A stretch of DNA of 22,558 bases from Planctomycetota bacterium (GCA_031082105.1 JAVHLO010000009.1:1-22558), one strand, 5' to 3'; positions 1 to 8,195 are shown, counted from the stretch's first letter. Translations and numbers: made by a program. The notes: a model not told the origin generated them from the sequence alone.

Positions 1-2108
1 CCCGCCGCAGGCGGGCCGCCTGCAGCGATTCTCCGCGCGATCTCACAGACGATCTGCCAGTCCGGCTTCGATTCGCCCACGGGCTCAATCGCCTTGCGCA
101 CGCGCTGGACGCGGCGCTCTGTGTTAGTGAAAGTCCCGTCTTTCTCCGCAAACGACGCGGCGGGCAGGACGACGTGCGCGTGCACGGCGGTCTCGGTGAG
201 AAAGATGTCCTGGACGACAAGGAATTCCAGCTTCTCTATCCCCTCCATCACCTCTTTCGAATCCGCGTCGCTCAGCACGGGGTTCTCGCCGAGCAAGTAG
301 AGCGCCTTGACTTTTCCTTCGTGGGCCGCCTTGAAGATCTCCGTCAGGACCAGACCCGGTTCGGGTCGGAGAACGCAGCCCCAGGCGGTCTCGAATTTCT
401 TTCTTAAGTCGGCATTGTCAACGCGCTGATAGCCCGGAAACACGTTCGGCAGTGCGCCCACATCACAGGCGCCCTGTACATTGTTCTGGCCTCGCAGCGG
501 ATTTACGCCGGCGGACGGCTTGCCGATGTTGCCCGTCAAGAGGGCAAGGTTGGCGACGGCCATCACGTTGTCCGTGCCGTGCGAGTGCTGCGTGATTCCC
601 ATCGAATAGTAGATGCCCGCGGGCTTCGTCGTCGCGAAGAGCCGCGCCGCCGCCGCGATGGTCTCACCGGAGACACCGGTCGTCTTCGACACGACGTCAA
701 GGTCAAACCCGGCAAGCGAGGACTTGAGCGCGTCGAAGTTCTCGCACCTGGTTTCGACGAACTGGCGATCGAACAGTTTCTCGTCGACGATGACCCGCAT
801 CATTCCCATGAGTAGCGAGACGTCCGTGCCCGTCTTGTGGTTTATCGTGATGCCTGCAAGCCTGCCGAGTTCGATGGTCTTTGGATTCGCGACGATGAGC
901 TTCGCGCCGTTCCGCGCTGCGCGTCTCATCTCGTAGCCGATGATCGGGTACGTCTCGGTCGGGTTCGTGCCGATGACCAGGAGGCACTTTGCATCGGCGA
1001 TCTCACCGATCGAATTGGTCATGGCGCCGCTGCCCAGGACTGTGGCCAGACCGGCCACGGTGGGGGCATGTCAGAGGCGCGCACAGTGGTCGATGTTGTT
1101 CGTGCCCATCAACGCGCGCGCGAACTTCTGGAACACGTAGTTGTCCTCGTTCGTGCACTTTGCAGAAGAGACCGCCGCGAACTGGTCGCCCTTGTATCCG
1201 GCGAGCTTTGTCGCGACGAGGTTTAGCGCCTCGTCCCATGAAGCCTTGACGAACTGGCCGTCTTTCCTGATGAGCGGAGAAGTCAACCTCTCAGCATGAT
1301 TGACGAACTCAATACCGAACCTGCCCTTGACGCAGAGCCTTCCATGGTTTGCCGGCCCTTCGGCGTCTCCGCGTGAAGAGACGACCTTGTCGCCGCGCAC
1401 GCCGAGGTAGATGCTGCACCCGCAGCCGCAGTACGGGCAGACGGTTTTCACTTCGCGGGCCGGCACTTGCGACGTCTTCGGCGAGAGCGCGCCGACGGGG
1501 CAGCGGACGAGGCACTCGCCGCACGATTCGCAGTTCGATTCTAGGAGCGGCTTGTCCTGGAACGTGCCAACGGTGGTGTTGTACCCGCGAAACACGAAAT
1601 CGATCGCGCCTGCACCGTTGATGTTGTCGCACGTCCTGATACAGATGCCGCAGAGGATGCACCGGTTCATGTCCCGGTCAAAGAACGGGTTCGACGAATC
1701 GATCGCCAGGTTCCGTTGCGGGGTGCGCAGTCGCTTCAGCCGCTTCTCGTCGATGCCGAGGTAATTGGCGACCTCCTGCAGTCGGCATTTCGTGTTCTTG
1801 GTGCAGGAGAGACAGTCCGCGTGGTGGTTGAGAATGAGGAGTTCCGCGGCGGTGCGCCGGATGTTCCGGATATCGGACGTTTCCGTCTTGACGACCATCC
1901 CCTCTTCGGCCGGGGTCATGCACGCGGGGGCGAGACCGCGCCCCTTGATCTCGACGATGCAGAGCCTGCAGACGCCGACCGGCTTCAGGTCGGAATGGTA
2001 GCAGAGGTTCGGCACGTAGATACCGTTCTCCAGCGCCGCTTCGAGCACCGTAACACCTTTTTCTGCGGCCACGATTTGACCGTCAATGCTCAGCGTCATT
2101 CTATCCAT
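1..2108 (-). CDS. fdhA: Selenocysteine-containing formate dehydrogenase, catalytic (alpha) subunit; C-terminus cut by window edge
   Basis: Molybdenum/tungsten bis-pterin formate dehydrogenase, interconverting formate and CO2 and passing electrons through Fe-S clusters to the NuoF/NuoE-like partners encoded just upstream. About 702 residues are visible. The N-terminus has a [2Fe-2S] domain (C36, C47, C50, C63), a His-Cys3 cluster (H96, C99, C102, C108), two [4Fe-4S] ferredoxin motifs (C150/153/156/160 and C193/196/199/203), and the catalytic-domain cluster CPYCGCGC plus C259. At residue 346 the frame meets TGA (1073-1071) in the context HCARL-U-HAPTVAGL, exactly the Sec/Cys metal-ligand position of the family. 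I translated on to base 1 and found no further stop; the continuation is canonical (GSGAMTNSI, GTNPTETYPIIGYE, GITQHSHGTDN, NPLRGQNNVQGACDVGALPN). The start at 2108 has GGAG seven bases upstream; residue 4 (2099) is an alternative. The last visible residues are Gly/Pro/Ala-rich and may be repeat-derived. Confidence 0.95.
1042..1073 (-). promoter_or_regulatory. Bacterial SECIS element recoding UGA as selenocysteine
   Basis: On the minus strand the UGA (1073-1071) is followed by 12 bases and then a perfect hairpin: GTGGCC (1058-1053), loop GGTCT (1052-1048), GGCCAC (1047-1042). The loop sequence and the 18 nt from UGA to the loop match, from memory, the SelB-binding hairpin of E. coli fdhF. The hairpin is itself coding (TVAGLAT), as bacterial SECIS elements are. 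No selA/B/C/D gene lies in this window. Confidence 0.9.
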
Positions 2109-2140
2109 GAACTACTCCGAAATGTGCTGCCCTGGGCAGA

Positions 2141-2209
2141 AATCCCCCTGAATCCCCCTTTTTCAAAGGGGCCTTCGGATCCCCCCACTTCGCAAAGGGG
2201 GGCGTCCCA
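2141..2209. repeat. Tandem CCCCC-TTT...AAA-GGGGG hairpin repeats in the fdhA-fdhB gap
   Basis: The 103 bases between the two formate dehydrogenase genes hold two adjacent short hairpins: AATCCCCCTTTTTCAAAGGGG and then ATCCCCCCACTTCGCAAAGGGGGG. The direct unit CCCCCTGAATCCCCCTTT occurs again at 12139-12167 next to another gene end. Within the operon these could stabilise mRNA or partly attenuate transcription; that role is inferred. Confidence 0.75.
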
Positions 2210-2211
2210 GC

Positions 2212-4095
2212 CTACTGAAGCGCCGCGCCCGGCACGCACTCCACCGCACTGAATTTCCTGGGGCATTTTTCGAGGCATACCCCGCATTTCACGCACTTCG
2301 ACTGATCGACGACATGGATCTTCTTGTTCTCGCCCGTTATCGCGGTTGCCGGGCAGTTTTTCAGGCAAAGCCCGCACCCCTTGCACTTGTCGGTCAGAAT
2401 CCTGTAGTGGATGAGCGGCTTGCAGACCCGCGCGGGGCACTTCTTCTCATGGATGTGGGCCTCGTACTCCGACCTGAAGTACTTGACGGTCGTCAACACC
2501 GGGTTTGGCGCGGTCTGGCCGAGTCCGCAGAGCGAGCCGCGCTTTATACCTTCGGCGAGCTCGAGAAGGAGTTCGATGTCGCCGGGCCTGCCCTTGCCGG
2601 CGGTGATATCCTTGAGGATGTCGAGCATCTGCTTCGTTCCCAGCCGGCACGGTACGCACTCGCCGCACGATTCCTTCTGTGTGAAATCGAGGAAGTAGCG
2701 CGCGACGTCGACCATGCAGTTGTCCTCGTCCATGACGACCATGCCGCCGGAGCCGACGATGGAGCCGGCAGCGGCCAGCGATTCGTAATCCACCGGACTT
2801 TCGAGCCAGGCGGCGGGCAGGCAGCCGCCGGACGGCCCGCCGGTCTGCACGGCCTTGAATTCCTTGTCGTTGAGGATCCCTCCGCCTATGCCGTAGACAA
2901 CGTCCCTGAGTTTGATGCCGAACGGCACCTCGATCAACCCGGTGCACTTCACTTTTCCGGCGAGCGCGAAGGTCTTGGTGCCGCGGCTCTTCTCGGTACC
3001 GGCCTGCGCGTACCAGGCCGCGCCGTTCTGGAGGATAAGCGCGACGCTCGCGAGCGTTTCGACGTTGTTTATGACGGTCGGCTTGCCCCAGAGTCCCGAC
3101 ACGGCCGGGAACGGCGGCCGGGGGCGGGGCATTCCGCGCTTTCCCTCGATCGAGGCGATGAGCGCCGTTTCTTCACCGCAGACGAACGCGCCCGCGCCTT
3201 CCTTGATCTTGACATGGAACGAGAAACCGGAGTCGAGTATGTTGTCGCCCAGGAGCCCGTACTTCTCCATCTGTCCGAACGCGGTACGGAGCCGTTCCAG
3301 CGCGAGCGGGTACTCGGCCCGGCAGTAGATGTAGCCTTCGGACGCGCCGATCGTGAAGCCCGCGATGAGCAGGCCCTCTAGCACGACGTGCGGATCGCCT
3401 TCGAGCAGCGACCTGTTCATGAACGCGCCCGGATCGCCTTCGTCGGCGTTGCAGATGATGTATTTGCGGTCGCCCTTCGCGTCGATGCAGAACTGCCACT
3501 TGCGCCAGGTGGGGAATCCGGCGCCGCCCCGGCCGCGCAGGCCCGAATCGCGAAGCTCGGCAATCACCTTTTCGCGACCGGCCTGCAGTGCGCGCGCGAA
3601 GCCGGTGTACCCGCCGTGCGCCAGGTAGTGATTCATGTTTGTCGCGTCGATCGATCCGCAGTTCCGCAGAATCCTGCGCACCTGAGGACGGAGCGCCGGG
3701 ATGCTGAAGAGGTCAGGCACGCCCGGCACGCTCTTCTCTCCGATCGAGCCGAGCACAAGGTCCGCCGGCGGCTTGTCGCCGACGATGCAGTTCTCGACGA
3801 ACTCCGCAGCCCTGTCCTTCGTGACGTTTCCATAGCATACGGCGGTACCGTTCGGTTTCCGGACGGTCACCAGCGGCTCGGCGTAGCACATGCCGAGGCA
3901 GCCGACTTCCACGATCTGCGCAGCCGCTTTCCTCTTGTCCAGCTCGGCGCGAACCGCGTCAAGCAAACGCAGGGCGCCGGCCGACCTGCCGCACGTCGCC
4001 GTGCCTATGTAGACGAGCGGGACCGCGCCGGATTGCAGTTCCTTCCATTCTTTGGTCGCCTGTTGGCGTGCAGCCTCAAACGACATGTTCGACAC
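2212..4095 (-). CDS. fdhB: NAD(P)H-binding NuoF/HydB-like subunit of the formate dehydrogenase complex
   Basis: Flavoprotein diaphorase subunit that would exchange electrons with NAD(P) and relay them to or from the formate dehydrogenase. The domain order is that of HydB/HndC proteins: an N-terminal thioredoxin-like [2Fe-2S] domain (C35, C66, C70; only three evident ligands), an FMN/NADH-binding NuoF core (GLRGRGGAGFPTWRKW at 186-200, CNADEGDPGAF at 215-225, CGEETALI at 306-313), the NuoF [4Fe-4S] motif SCGECVPCR (C477, C480, C483) with C523, and a C-terminal 2x[4Fe-4S] ferredoxin (CKGCGLCLKNCP at 571-582, CVKCGVCLEKCP at 601-612). The 627-residue length fits this fused architecture. It lies 30 bases after the NuoE-like gene and 103 before the catalytic gene, all on one strand. 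Start could be residue 1 or 4. The extra ferredoxin domain is shared with electron-bifurcating HydB-type proteins, so bifurcation is possible but not shown. Confidence 0.93.
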   Translation of the reverse strand: MSNMSFEAARQQATKEWKELQSGAVPLVYIGTATCGRSAGALRLLDAVRAELDKRKAAAQIVEVGCLGMCYAEPLVTVRKPNGTAVCYGNVTKDRAAEFVENCIVGDKPPADLVLGSIGEKSVPGVPDLFSIPALRPQVRRILRNCGSIDATNMNHYLAHGGYTGFARALQAGREKVIAELRDSGLRGRGGAGFPTWRKWQFCIDAKGDRKYIICNADEGDPGAFMNRSLLEGDPHVVLEGLLIAGFTIGASEGYIYCRAEYPLALERLRTAFGQMEKYGLLGDNILDSGFSFHVKIKEGAGAFVCGEETALIASIEGKRGMPRPRPPFPAVSGLWGKPTVINNVETLASVALILQNGAAWYAQAGTEKSRGTKTFALAGKVKCTGLIEVPFGIKLRDVVYGIGGGILNDKEFKAVQTGGPSGGCLPAAWLESPVDYESLAAAGSIVGSGGMVVMDEDNCMVDVARYFLDFTQKESCGECVPCRLGTKQMLDILKDITAGKGRPGDIELLLELAEGIKRGSLCGLGQTAPNPVLTTVKYFRSEYEAHIHEKKCPARVCKPLIHYRILTDKCKGCGLCLKNCPATAITGENKKIHVVDQSKCVKCGVCLEKCPRKFSAVECVPGAALQ

Positions 4096-4125
4096 CTCAT
4101 TGTCCGCTCTTGAAATCCAAACGGC

Positions 4126-4569
4126 TCACTCCGCAAAAACCTCTTTTGCCGTCGCGGGCGTCAGCTTGGCATGCACCTCCTTGTTCACCATGACGCACGG
4201 GGCGAGCGCACAGCAGCCGATGCACGCGACCGTTTCCAGCGTGTACTTCATGTCCGGCGTGGTCTCGCCTTCCTGCACGCCGAGGAACTTCGATATCTCT
4301 TCGAGTATTCGCGGTGCTCCGCGCACGTGGCACGCGGTCCCGCGGCATGCCATGACCCGGTTCTTACCCATCGGCGTGAACCTGAACTGGGCGTAGAAGG
4401 AGGCGACCCCGAACACGCGGCTCTCAGGCACGCGCAGGAAGCGCGCAATCCGGCGCATCGCGTCGACAGGCAGGTAGCTGAACTCAGCCTGCACCTCCTG
4501 CAGGATCGGGATCAGGCTGCTCTCCTCGGACTTGAAGCGCGAAAGAATCGCGCTGACACGGTCTTGCAT
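4126..4569 (-). CDS. fdhC: NuoE/HydC-like [2Fe-2S] subunit of the formate dehydrogenase complex
   Basis: Small thioredoxin-fold ferredoxin (147 residues) that pairs with the NuoF-like subunit. The four cluster ligands are C75-x4-C80 (ACRGTACHVRG) and C116-x3-C120 (ACIGCC), with the usual helical N-terminus (LIPILQEVQAEFSYLP). The frame is open upstream to 4695, but the extension (residues such as CSPCLCGDSGECPAAAEPC) is the translation of repeat DNA. The start at 4569 is preferred because GGAGG (4580-4576) stands six bases upstream and the remaining length is normal for the family. It is the first gene of the formate dehydrogenase operon. Confidence 0.93.
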   Translation of the reverse strand: MQDRVSAILSRFKSEESSLIPILQEVQAEFSYLPVDAMRRIARFLRVPESRVFGVASFYAQFRFTPMGKNRVMACRGTACHVRGAPRILEEISKFLGVQEGETTPDMKYTLETVACIGCCALAPCVMVNKEVHAKLTPATAKEVFAE

Positions 4570-4856
4570 CAGGCACCTCCAACATGGCTCAGCCGCAGCC
4601 GGGCATTCTCCGGAATCACCACAGAGACACGGAGAACACAGAGAAAAGCCCGATAGACTGTCATTCCGAGCCGCAGCGAGGAATGACATGCCCACATTTC
4701 TTCATGAATAGACCAGGCCAGGATTCCGTCATTGAGCGCGGGCGTCAAAAGACGGCCGGGCAACCCCGATTTCCAGCCAACGAATCTCAACTTCTACGGC
4801 CTCATTCAGTTCTGTCTCTGTGCTCTCTGTGTCTCTGTGGTGACCATCAAGTCCTG
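4570..4856. repeat. Repeat-filled intergenic gap with inverted CACAGAGACAC arms
   Basis: This 287-base gap between the DUF1015 gene and the formate dehydrogenase operon has no credible gene. Near-matching arms built on ACCACAGAGACAC lie at about 4618-4646 and, inverted, at about 4814-4844. Between them sits a hairpin with nine-base arms (TGTCATTCC at 4659-4667, GGAATGACA at 4680-4688) and a TTCATGAATAGACCAGGCCAGG unit at about 4700-4722 that recurs in two other gaps. A related CACAGAG tract is at 16294-16320. I found no clear promoter for the fdh operon here. Confidence 0.7.
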
Positions 4857-6269
4857 CTACAGGTTCATCCTGTTTATGAGCAGTCCGCTGAGCAGTTTCG
4901 GGAAGAAATCGGTCGACTTCTGCGGCATGCGCTCGCCCTTGCCGGCGATGTCGCGCACCTCGGCGAGCTTCGTCGGGTTCATGATGAACGCCATCTGGTG
5001 CTTCCCGGCGCGAACGCCGTCCAACGCCTCTTCGATGTACCGGACATACTCGACGTTCTCCTGCGCCTCGAGCTTCTTCTTGTCGATCCCGAGCATGGAT
5101 TCGAGGATGAGCGAGTGGAGTATTGAGACGTCGAGCCGCTTCCAGGCGGCGGAGTGCTTCTCAGTGATGAGCGAATCCATCACCTTCACGTCCTTCAGCG
5201 CGAGCAGGAAGTAGGAATCGCTCCCCTTCGCCGCAAGACCGAAGACGTGCGCTTCCAGTCCTTCGATGCGCAGGTCTTCGAGGAGTTCGGCGCGGGCGCG
5301 CTCCTCGAACGCCCCGCCGGGAGGGACGGCCGGCGCGCCGCTGCGGAAGCAGCACGGCTCCGGCTGGCTGCTCGATGACGTCTTGCCCCCGAACGGGTAT
5401 TCCTTCACCTCAAACTGCTTGTCCAGCGAACCACGGAAAGCCCTGAAATCGAAGCTCGAAAGACTGTGGATCAGTCGATGGGTCGGCAGGATGACCAGCC
5501 CCTCGTCGTCCATGTTCACGAAAGTCATCATCCGGGAGTCGGGCGTCTCAGTCCCCGTCCAGGTCGCCCGGGTTCCCTTCATTTCCTCGCGGAAGTTCAG
5601 GGCCGTTTCGTATCTGTGATGCCCGTCGGCGATGAAGAGCTCGCGCGCGGCCATGTCTTTCACGATCCTGTCGATATTCGCCTTGTCCGTGATCCGCCAG
5701 ACTTCGTGTTCCGCGCCGTAGTCGTCCCTGGCGAGGAAGTCGGGTGGCCTCGATTGCGCCTCCGCGTCCAGGAGTTTGTTGATCGCCATCTTCCTGTCGG
5801 AGTAGAGCATGAAGATGTGGCCAGTGGTCGCGTGCGTGGCGCGGGTCAGGCTGAGACGGTCCTGTTTCGGCTTGGCGAGCGTATGCTCGTGCGCGTGTAC
5901 GCCGCCCTTGCCGAACTCCTCGAGGACGCCGAGGGCGATGAATCCCTTGCGTACCCTCTTCTCGCCGCCCGGGGTCTTGAAACTCTGGAAGTACGAATAG
6001 ATTGCGGGCTCGGTGTCGCGGACCAGGAACCCGCCGGCGGTCCAGTCCTTCAGGAACGCGCCTGCGCGCGTGTATTTGTTGTTCCGCTCGGTATCGCCCG
6101 GCTCGTCCTTGCCCTTGGTGACCCGCACCACGTTATTCGCGTGGCGCCGGTAGTACTCTTCCTGCGCCTTTGCGTCTATCTTGTCGTACGGTTGAGTGAC
6201 GACCGCGCTCAGGTTGCCGACCTTCTTCGGATCGAAGTGATAGGCCCTGAAGGGGAGGATTTTGGCCAT
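4857..6269 (-). CDS. DUF1015 family protein
   Basis: Belongs to the widespread DUF1015 family, whose biochemical role is not established. Recognisable features are the N-terminal PFRAYHFDPKKVGNLSAV and VTQPYD segment, GVHAHEHTLAKPKQDRL (about 123-138), and the hallmark ADGHHRYETAL (about 214-224). At 470 residues it is slightly longer than typical. The excess can be placed in a Ser/Pro/Gly-rich stretch at about residues 294-321 (SSSSQPEPCCFRSGAPAVPP) that resembles translated repeat DNA rather than family sequence. The start is supported by AGGAG seven bases upstream, which overlaps the stop of hicA nine bases before. It is therefore probably co-transcribed with the toxin-antitoxin pair. Confidence 0.88.
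   Translation of the reverse strand: MAKILPFRAYHFDPKKVGNLSAVVTQPYDKIDAKAQEEYYRRHANNVVRVTKGKDEPGDTERNNKYTRAGAFLKDWTAGGFLVRDTEPAIYSYFQSFKTPGGEKRVRKGFIALGVLEEFGKGGVHAHEHTLAKPKQDRLSLTRATHATTGHIFMLYSDRKMAINKLLDAEAQSRPPDFLARDDYGAEHEVWRITDKANIDRIVKDMAARELFIADGHHRYETALNFREEMKGTRATWTGTETPDSRMMTFVNMDDEGLVILPTHRLIHSLSSFDFRAFRGSLDKQFEVKEYPFGGKTSSSSQPEPCCFRSGAPAVPPGGAFEERARAELLEDLRIEGLEAHVFGLAAKGSDSYFLLALKDVKVMDSLITEKHSAAWKRLDVSILHSLILESMLGIDKKKLEAQENVEYVRYIEEALDGVRAGKHQMAFIMNPTKLAEVRDIAGKGERMPQKSTDFFPKLLSGLLINRMNL
5307..5390 (-). repeat. Probable in-frame repeat-derived insertion in the DUF1015 gene
   Basis: This stretch encodes roughly residues 294-321, a low-complexity run (SSSSQPEPCCFRSGAPAVPPGG) between two well-conserved parts of the protein. 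It has the composition of the repeat insertions seen in the kinase gene. No second DNA copy was found in this window, so the repeat origin is inferred. Confidence 0.4.
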
Positions 6270-6278
6270 TGGAATCTC

Positions 6279-6494
6279 CTACACCAAGTCACCAAGCTGA
6301 TCCAGTGAGATACTCGTCTTCTTCAGAATGGCATGCAACGTGCCTTTCTTCAGTTCTCTGTGCATGGGCACAACAACAGACTTGTTCCGTTGGAGGTTGT
6401 GCATGAAGATATGGCTGCCTCGCTGGTGGTCAACAACGTAGCCGATGCGGCGAAGCGCATTCACGACTTCCTTGCCCGAGTAAGTCCGTCTCAT
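6279..6494 (-). CDS. hicA: HicA-family mRNA-interferase toxin
   Basis: A 71-residue YcfA/HicA protein. HicA toxins have a double-stranded-RNA-binding-like fold and cleave mRNA using a conserved histidine, seen here in GSHIFMH (G26, S27, H28). The N-terminal SGKEVVNALRRIGY and the VVVPMHRELKKGTLHAILKK segments are typical of the family. Its ATG (6494-6492) overlaps the hicB stop by four bases (ATGA), giving translational coupling. The order antitoxin then toxin is one of the two orders known for hic loci. The catalytic histidine is present, so the toxin is probably intact. Confidence 0.9.
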   Translation of the reverse strand: MRRTYSGKEVVNALRRIGYVVDHQRGSHIFMHNLQRNKSVVVPMHRELKKGTLHAILKKTSISLDQLGDLV

Positions 6495-6706
6495 AGTCTG
6501 ACCTCTATCTCTTTCAGTAGTACGCCGGGCTTGGACCTAATTTGGTTGACCTTCTCCAGTCCCTCCAAATAGCATAGAATCGCTTCTCTGGCGTTTCTCA
6601 GCGCCTCTCTTTCAGTCTCTCCCTGGGTAAAGCAGCCATCCAACGCCGGCACGACGACGTTGAAACCGCCCTCCTCAGCGCGCTCGAGAACAACTTTGAA
6701 TATCAC
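6491..6706 (-). CDS. hicB: HicB-family antitoxin, short form
   Basis: A 71-residue HicB-like antitoxin with the partial RNase-H-like fold of the family: GGFNVVVPALDGCFTQGETEREALRNAREAI is diagnostic (positions about 13-43). It lacks room for a C-terminal ribbon-helix-helix or HTH DNA-binding domain, so autoregulation by this protein alone is uncertain. The start codon is GTG (6706-6704) with GGAGG at 6717-6713, six bases upstream. It is expected to bind and neutralise the HicA encoded immediately downstream. Confidence 0.9.
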   Translation of the reverse strand: MIFKVVLERAEEGGFNVVVPALDGCFTQGETEREALRNAREAILCYLEGLEKVNQIRSKPGVLLKEIEVRL

Positions 6707-6967
6707 GTCGCACCTCCACCACAGAAAGAAACTGGAATCGTCTGAAATGCCTCCTGGCCCGATCTATTCATGAAATTCGATTCGCTGTCATGCCCCCGAC
6801 CCCGGTCGGGGCCATCTCCTTCAGCGAAGGGCCGGACACGTCGTAAAGGAGATTCCGTCCACCGCAGCGGATCCGCCTGCGGCGGGAACCGAGTTCGGAA
6901 TGACAGGCAGTCGTTGCTTATCCCTGATTCGTGCTCACTTCGGGCAAGGCCTCGCCGCCCTGCCTGC
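6707..6967. repeat. Intergenic gap holding an inverted copy of a dispersed repeat
   Basis: The 261 bases upstream of hicB carry no supported gene. Bases 6753-6800 read on the minus strand match about 40 of 48 positions of the unit near 8196-8242 (core AATCGAATTTC, TGAATA, CGGGCC). A GC palindrome (CCCCCGACCCCGGTCGGGG, 6793-6811) and a GGATCCGCCTGCGGCGGG tract (6868-6885) follow. The latter shares CCCGCCGCAGGCGG with the first bases of the window. I see no strong promoter for hicBA. Confidence 0.65.
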
Positions 6968-8026
6968 CTACCGCTCCTGCAATTCCGGCGGCCAGACCCA
7001 GGCCTCGCGAAGAAGCTCCCTGCGGACCTTGACGAAGCTGTCGCTGACTTTCCGCTGCATGACCCGCTGCTTGAGCTCTTCCTGGACATCCTCGAACGCC
7101 TTCTGTTTGCCGTCCTGACGCCCTTCAACCTTGACAACGCAGACGGCTCCGCCCTTCTCCAGTATCTCGCTCGTCTCGCCCACCTTGAGCAACGTGAGCG
7201 CGTCCTCGATCGGGGCTGCGAAAATGTTCCTGGGGTGCCAGTCCCAGAGGCCGTCCTGTTCCGGTTTCAGCTTGGAGTAACACCTGGCCATGAGCCCGAA
7301 ATCCGCGCCTGCCTCGATCTGCCGCATGATCGATTGGAGTTCACGCTTGATCTTCTCCCGCTCGGCCGGCGAGCTGTAAGGAATGACGATCCAGCGCGTC
7401 TTCAGTTTCTCTTCCGCATAGAATTCCTTCAGGTTGTTGTCGTAGTACTCCTGCATTTCTTTCGGCGACACGAACGTATCGTGGAGCGGCACGAAACCGG
7501 GCTCTTTCTTCCACTTCAGCCCGATCCGCACGTAGATGAGGTCGCGCGCGAGGAGCTCATTGCGAATCCGTTCCCGCGCTTTTTCCATGGTCTGGCCGGT
7601 CTGGAGCAGCATCTGCTCGTACGCCTCGCGCGAACCCGTCTTCGCGATCTCAGATTCGATCTGTTTCTCCACGGCGTCATCGGTTATCTTGATCCCTTCC
7701 TTCGCCGCCGCCTGCAGCACGATCTTCTCTTCGACAAGCGCCTTTAGTTCACGTTTCCACAGCTCGCGCGCCTTGAGGACGAACTCGTCTTCCGGGTAGG
7801 TCCGCCGCAGCACGTCGAGCTGAGTTTCTATCCGCTTGAAGACCTCGCCGCCGGTGACGATCTCGTCGTTGACCTTCGCGGCGATGCCGTCGACCGGCAC
7901 CAATTCGTCGCGCCAGTCTTTGACGGGCTGCTGAGGCTCTCCCTGACACCACGCCGCGACAGGCGCACAGAGAAGGAGCGCCACGACAACAACCTCTACG
8001 ACTCTAGGACGTTCGAATGAACACAT
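6968..8026 (-). CDS. SurA/PpiC-like periplasmic peptidyl-prolyl cis-trans isomerase
   Basis: Exported chaperone/isomerase that would help fold outer-membrane or secreted proteins. From the preferred start it has 352 residues: a hydrophobic signal segment (VVEVVVVALLLCAPVAAW), a SurA-type N-terminal chaperone region (VDGIAAKVNDEIVTGGEVFKRIE onward, with VSPKEMQEYYDNNLKEF), then one parvulin-like domain (LKTRWIVIPYSSPAEREK to VCVVKVEGRQ) and a helical C-terminus. The frame is open upstream to 8143, but the start at 8026 is chosen for GGAGG at 8041-8037 and because it places the signal peptide at the N-terminus. It is the last gene of the run with the lipoprotein and HEAT-like genes, though a 244-base repeat-bearing gap precedes it. 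Confidence 0.85.
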   Translation of the reverse strand: MCSFERPRVVEVVVVALLLCAPVAAWCQGEPQQPVKDWRDELVPVDGIAAKVNDEIVTGGEVFKRIETQLDVLRRTYPEDEFVLKARELWKRELKALVEEKIVLQAAAKEGIKITDDAVEKQIESEIAKTGSREAYEQMLLQTGQTMEKARERIRNELLARDLIYVRIGLKWKKEPGFVPLHDTFVSPKEMQEYYDNNLKEFYAEEKLKTRWIVIPYSSPAEREKIKRELQSIMRQIEAGADFGLMARCYSKLKPEQDGLWDWHPRNIFAAPIEDALTLLKVGETSEILEKGGAVCVVKVEGRQDGKQKAFEDVQEELKQRVMQRKVSDSFVKVRRELLREAWVWPPELQER

Positions 8027-8195
8027 TCCGAAAACGCCTCCACGAAGTCCGGCAGGAACCGCCAATGAACGCGAATTCACGCCAATTTCGGATCCAGCAT
8101 TGGCGGCCATTCTGGGCTGCGGCTTTGCTGCGCTGGACGGCAATATTCACGCATCAAGGAAAAGCAAAGACAGCCTGTCACTCCCCCAACCGCCG

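Noticed and set aside
1071..1073. Premature stop making the formate dehydrogenase gene a pseudogene
   Set aside because: The UGA is at the selenocysteine position, has an fdhF-like SECIS hairpin, and the frame continues with conserved FDH sequence to base 1.
4570..4695. N-terminal extension of the NuoE-like protein with several cysteines
   Set aside because: The extension is translated repeat DNA; a good Shine-Dalgarno and normal family length favour the start at 4569.
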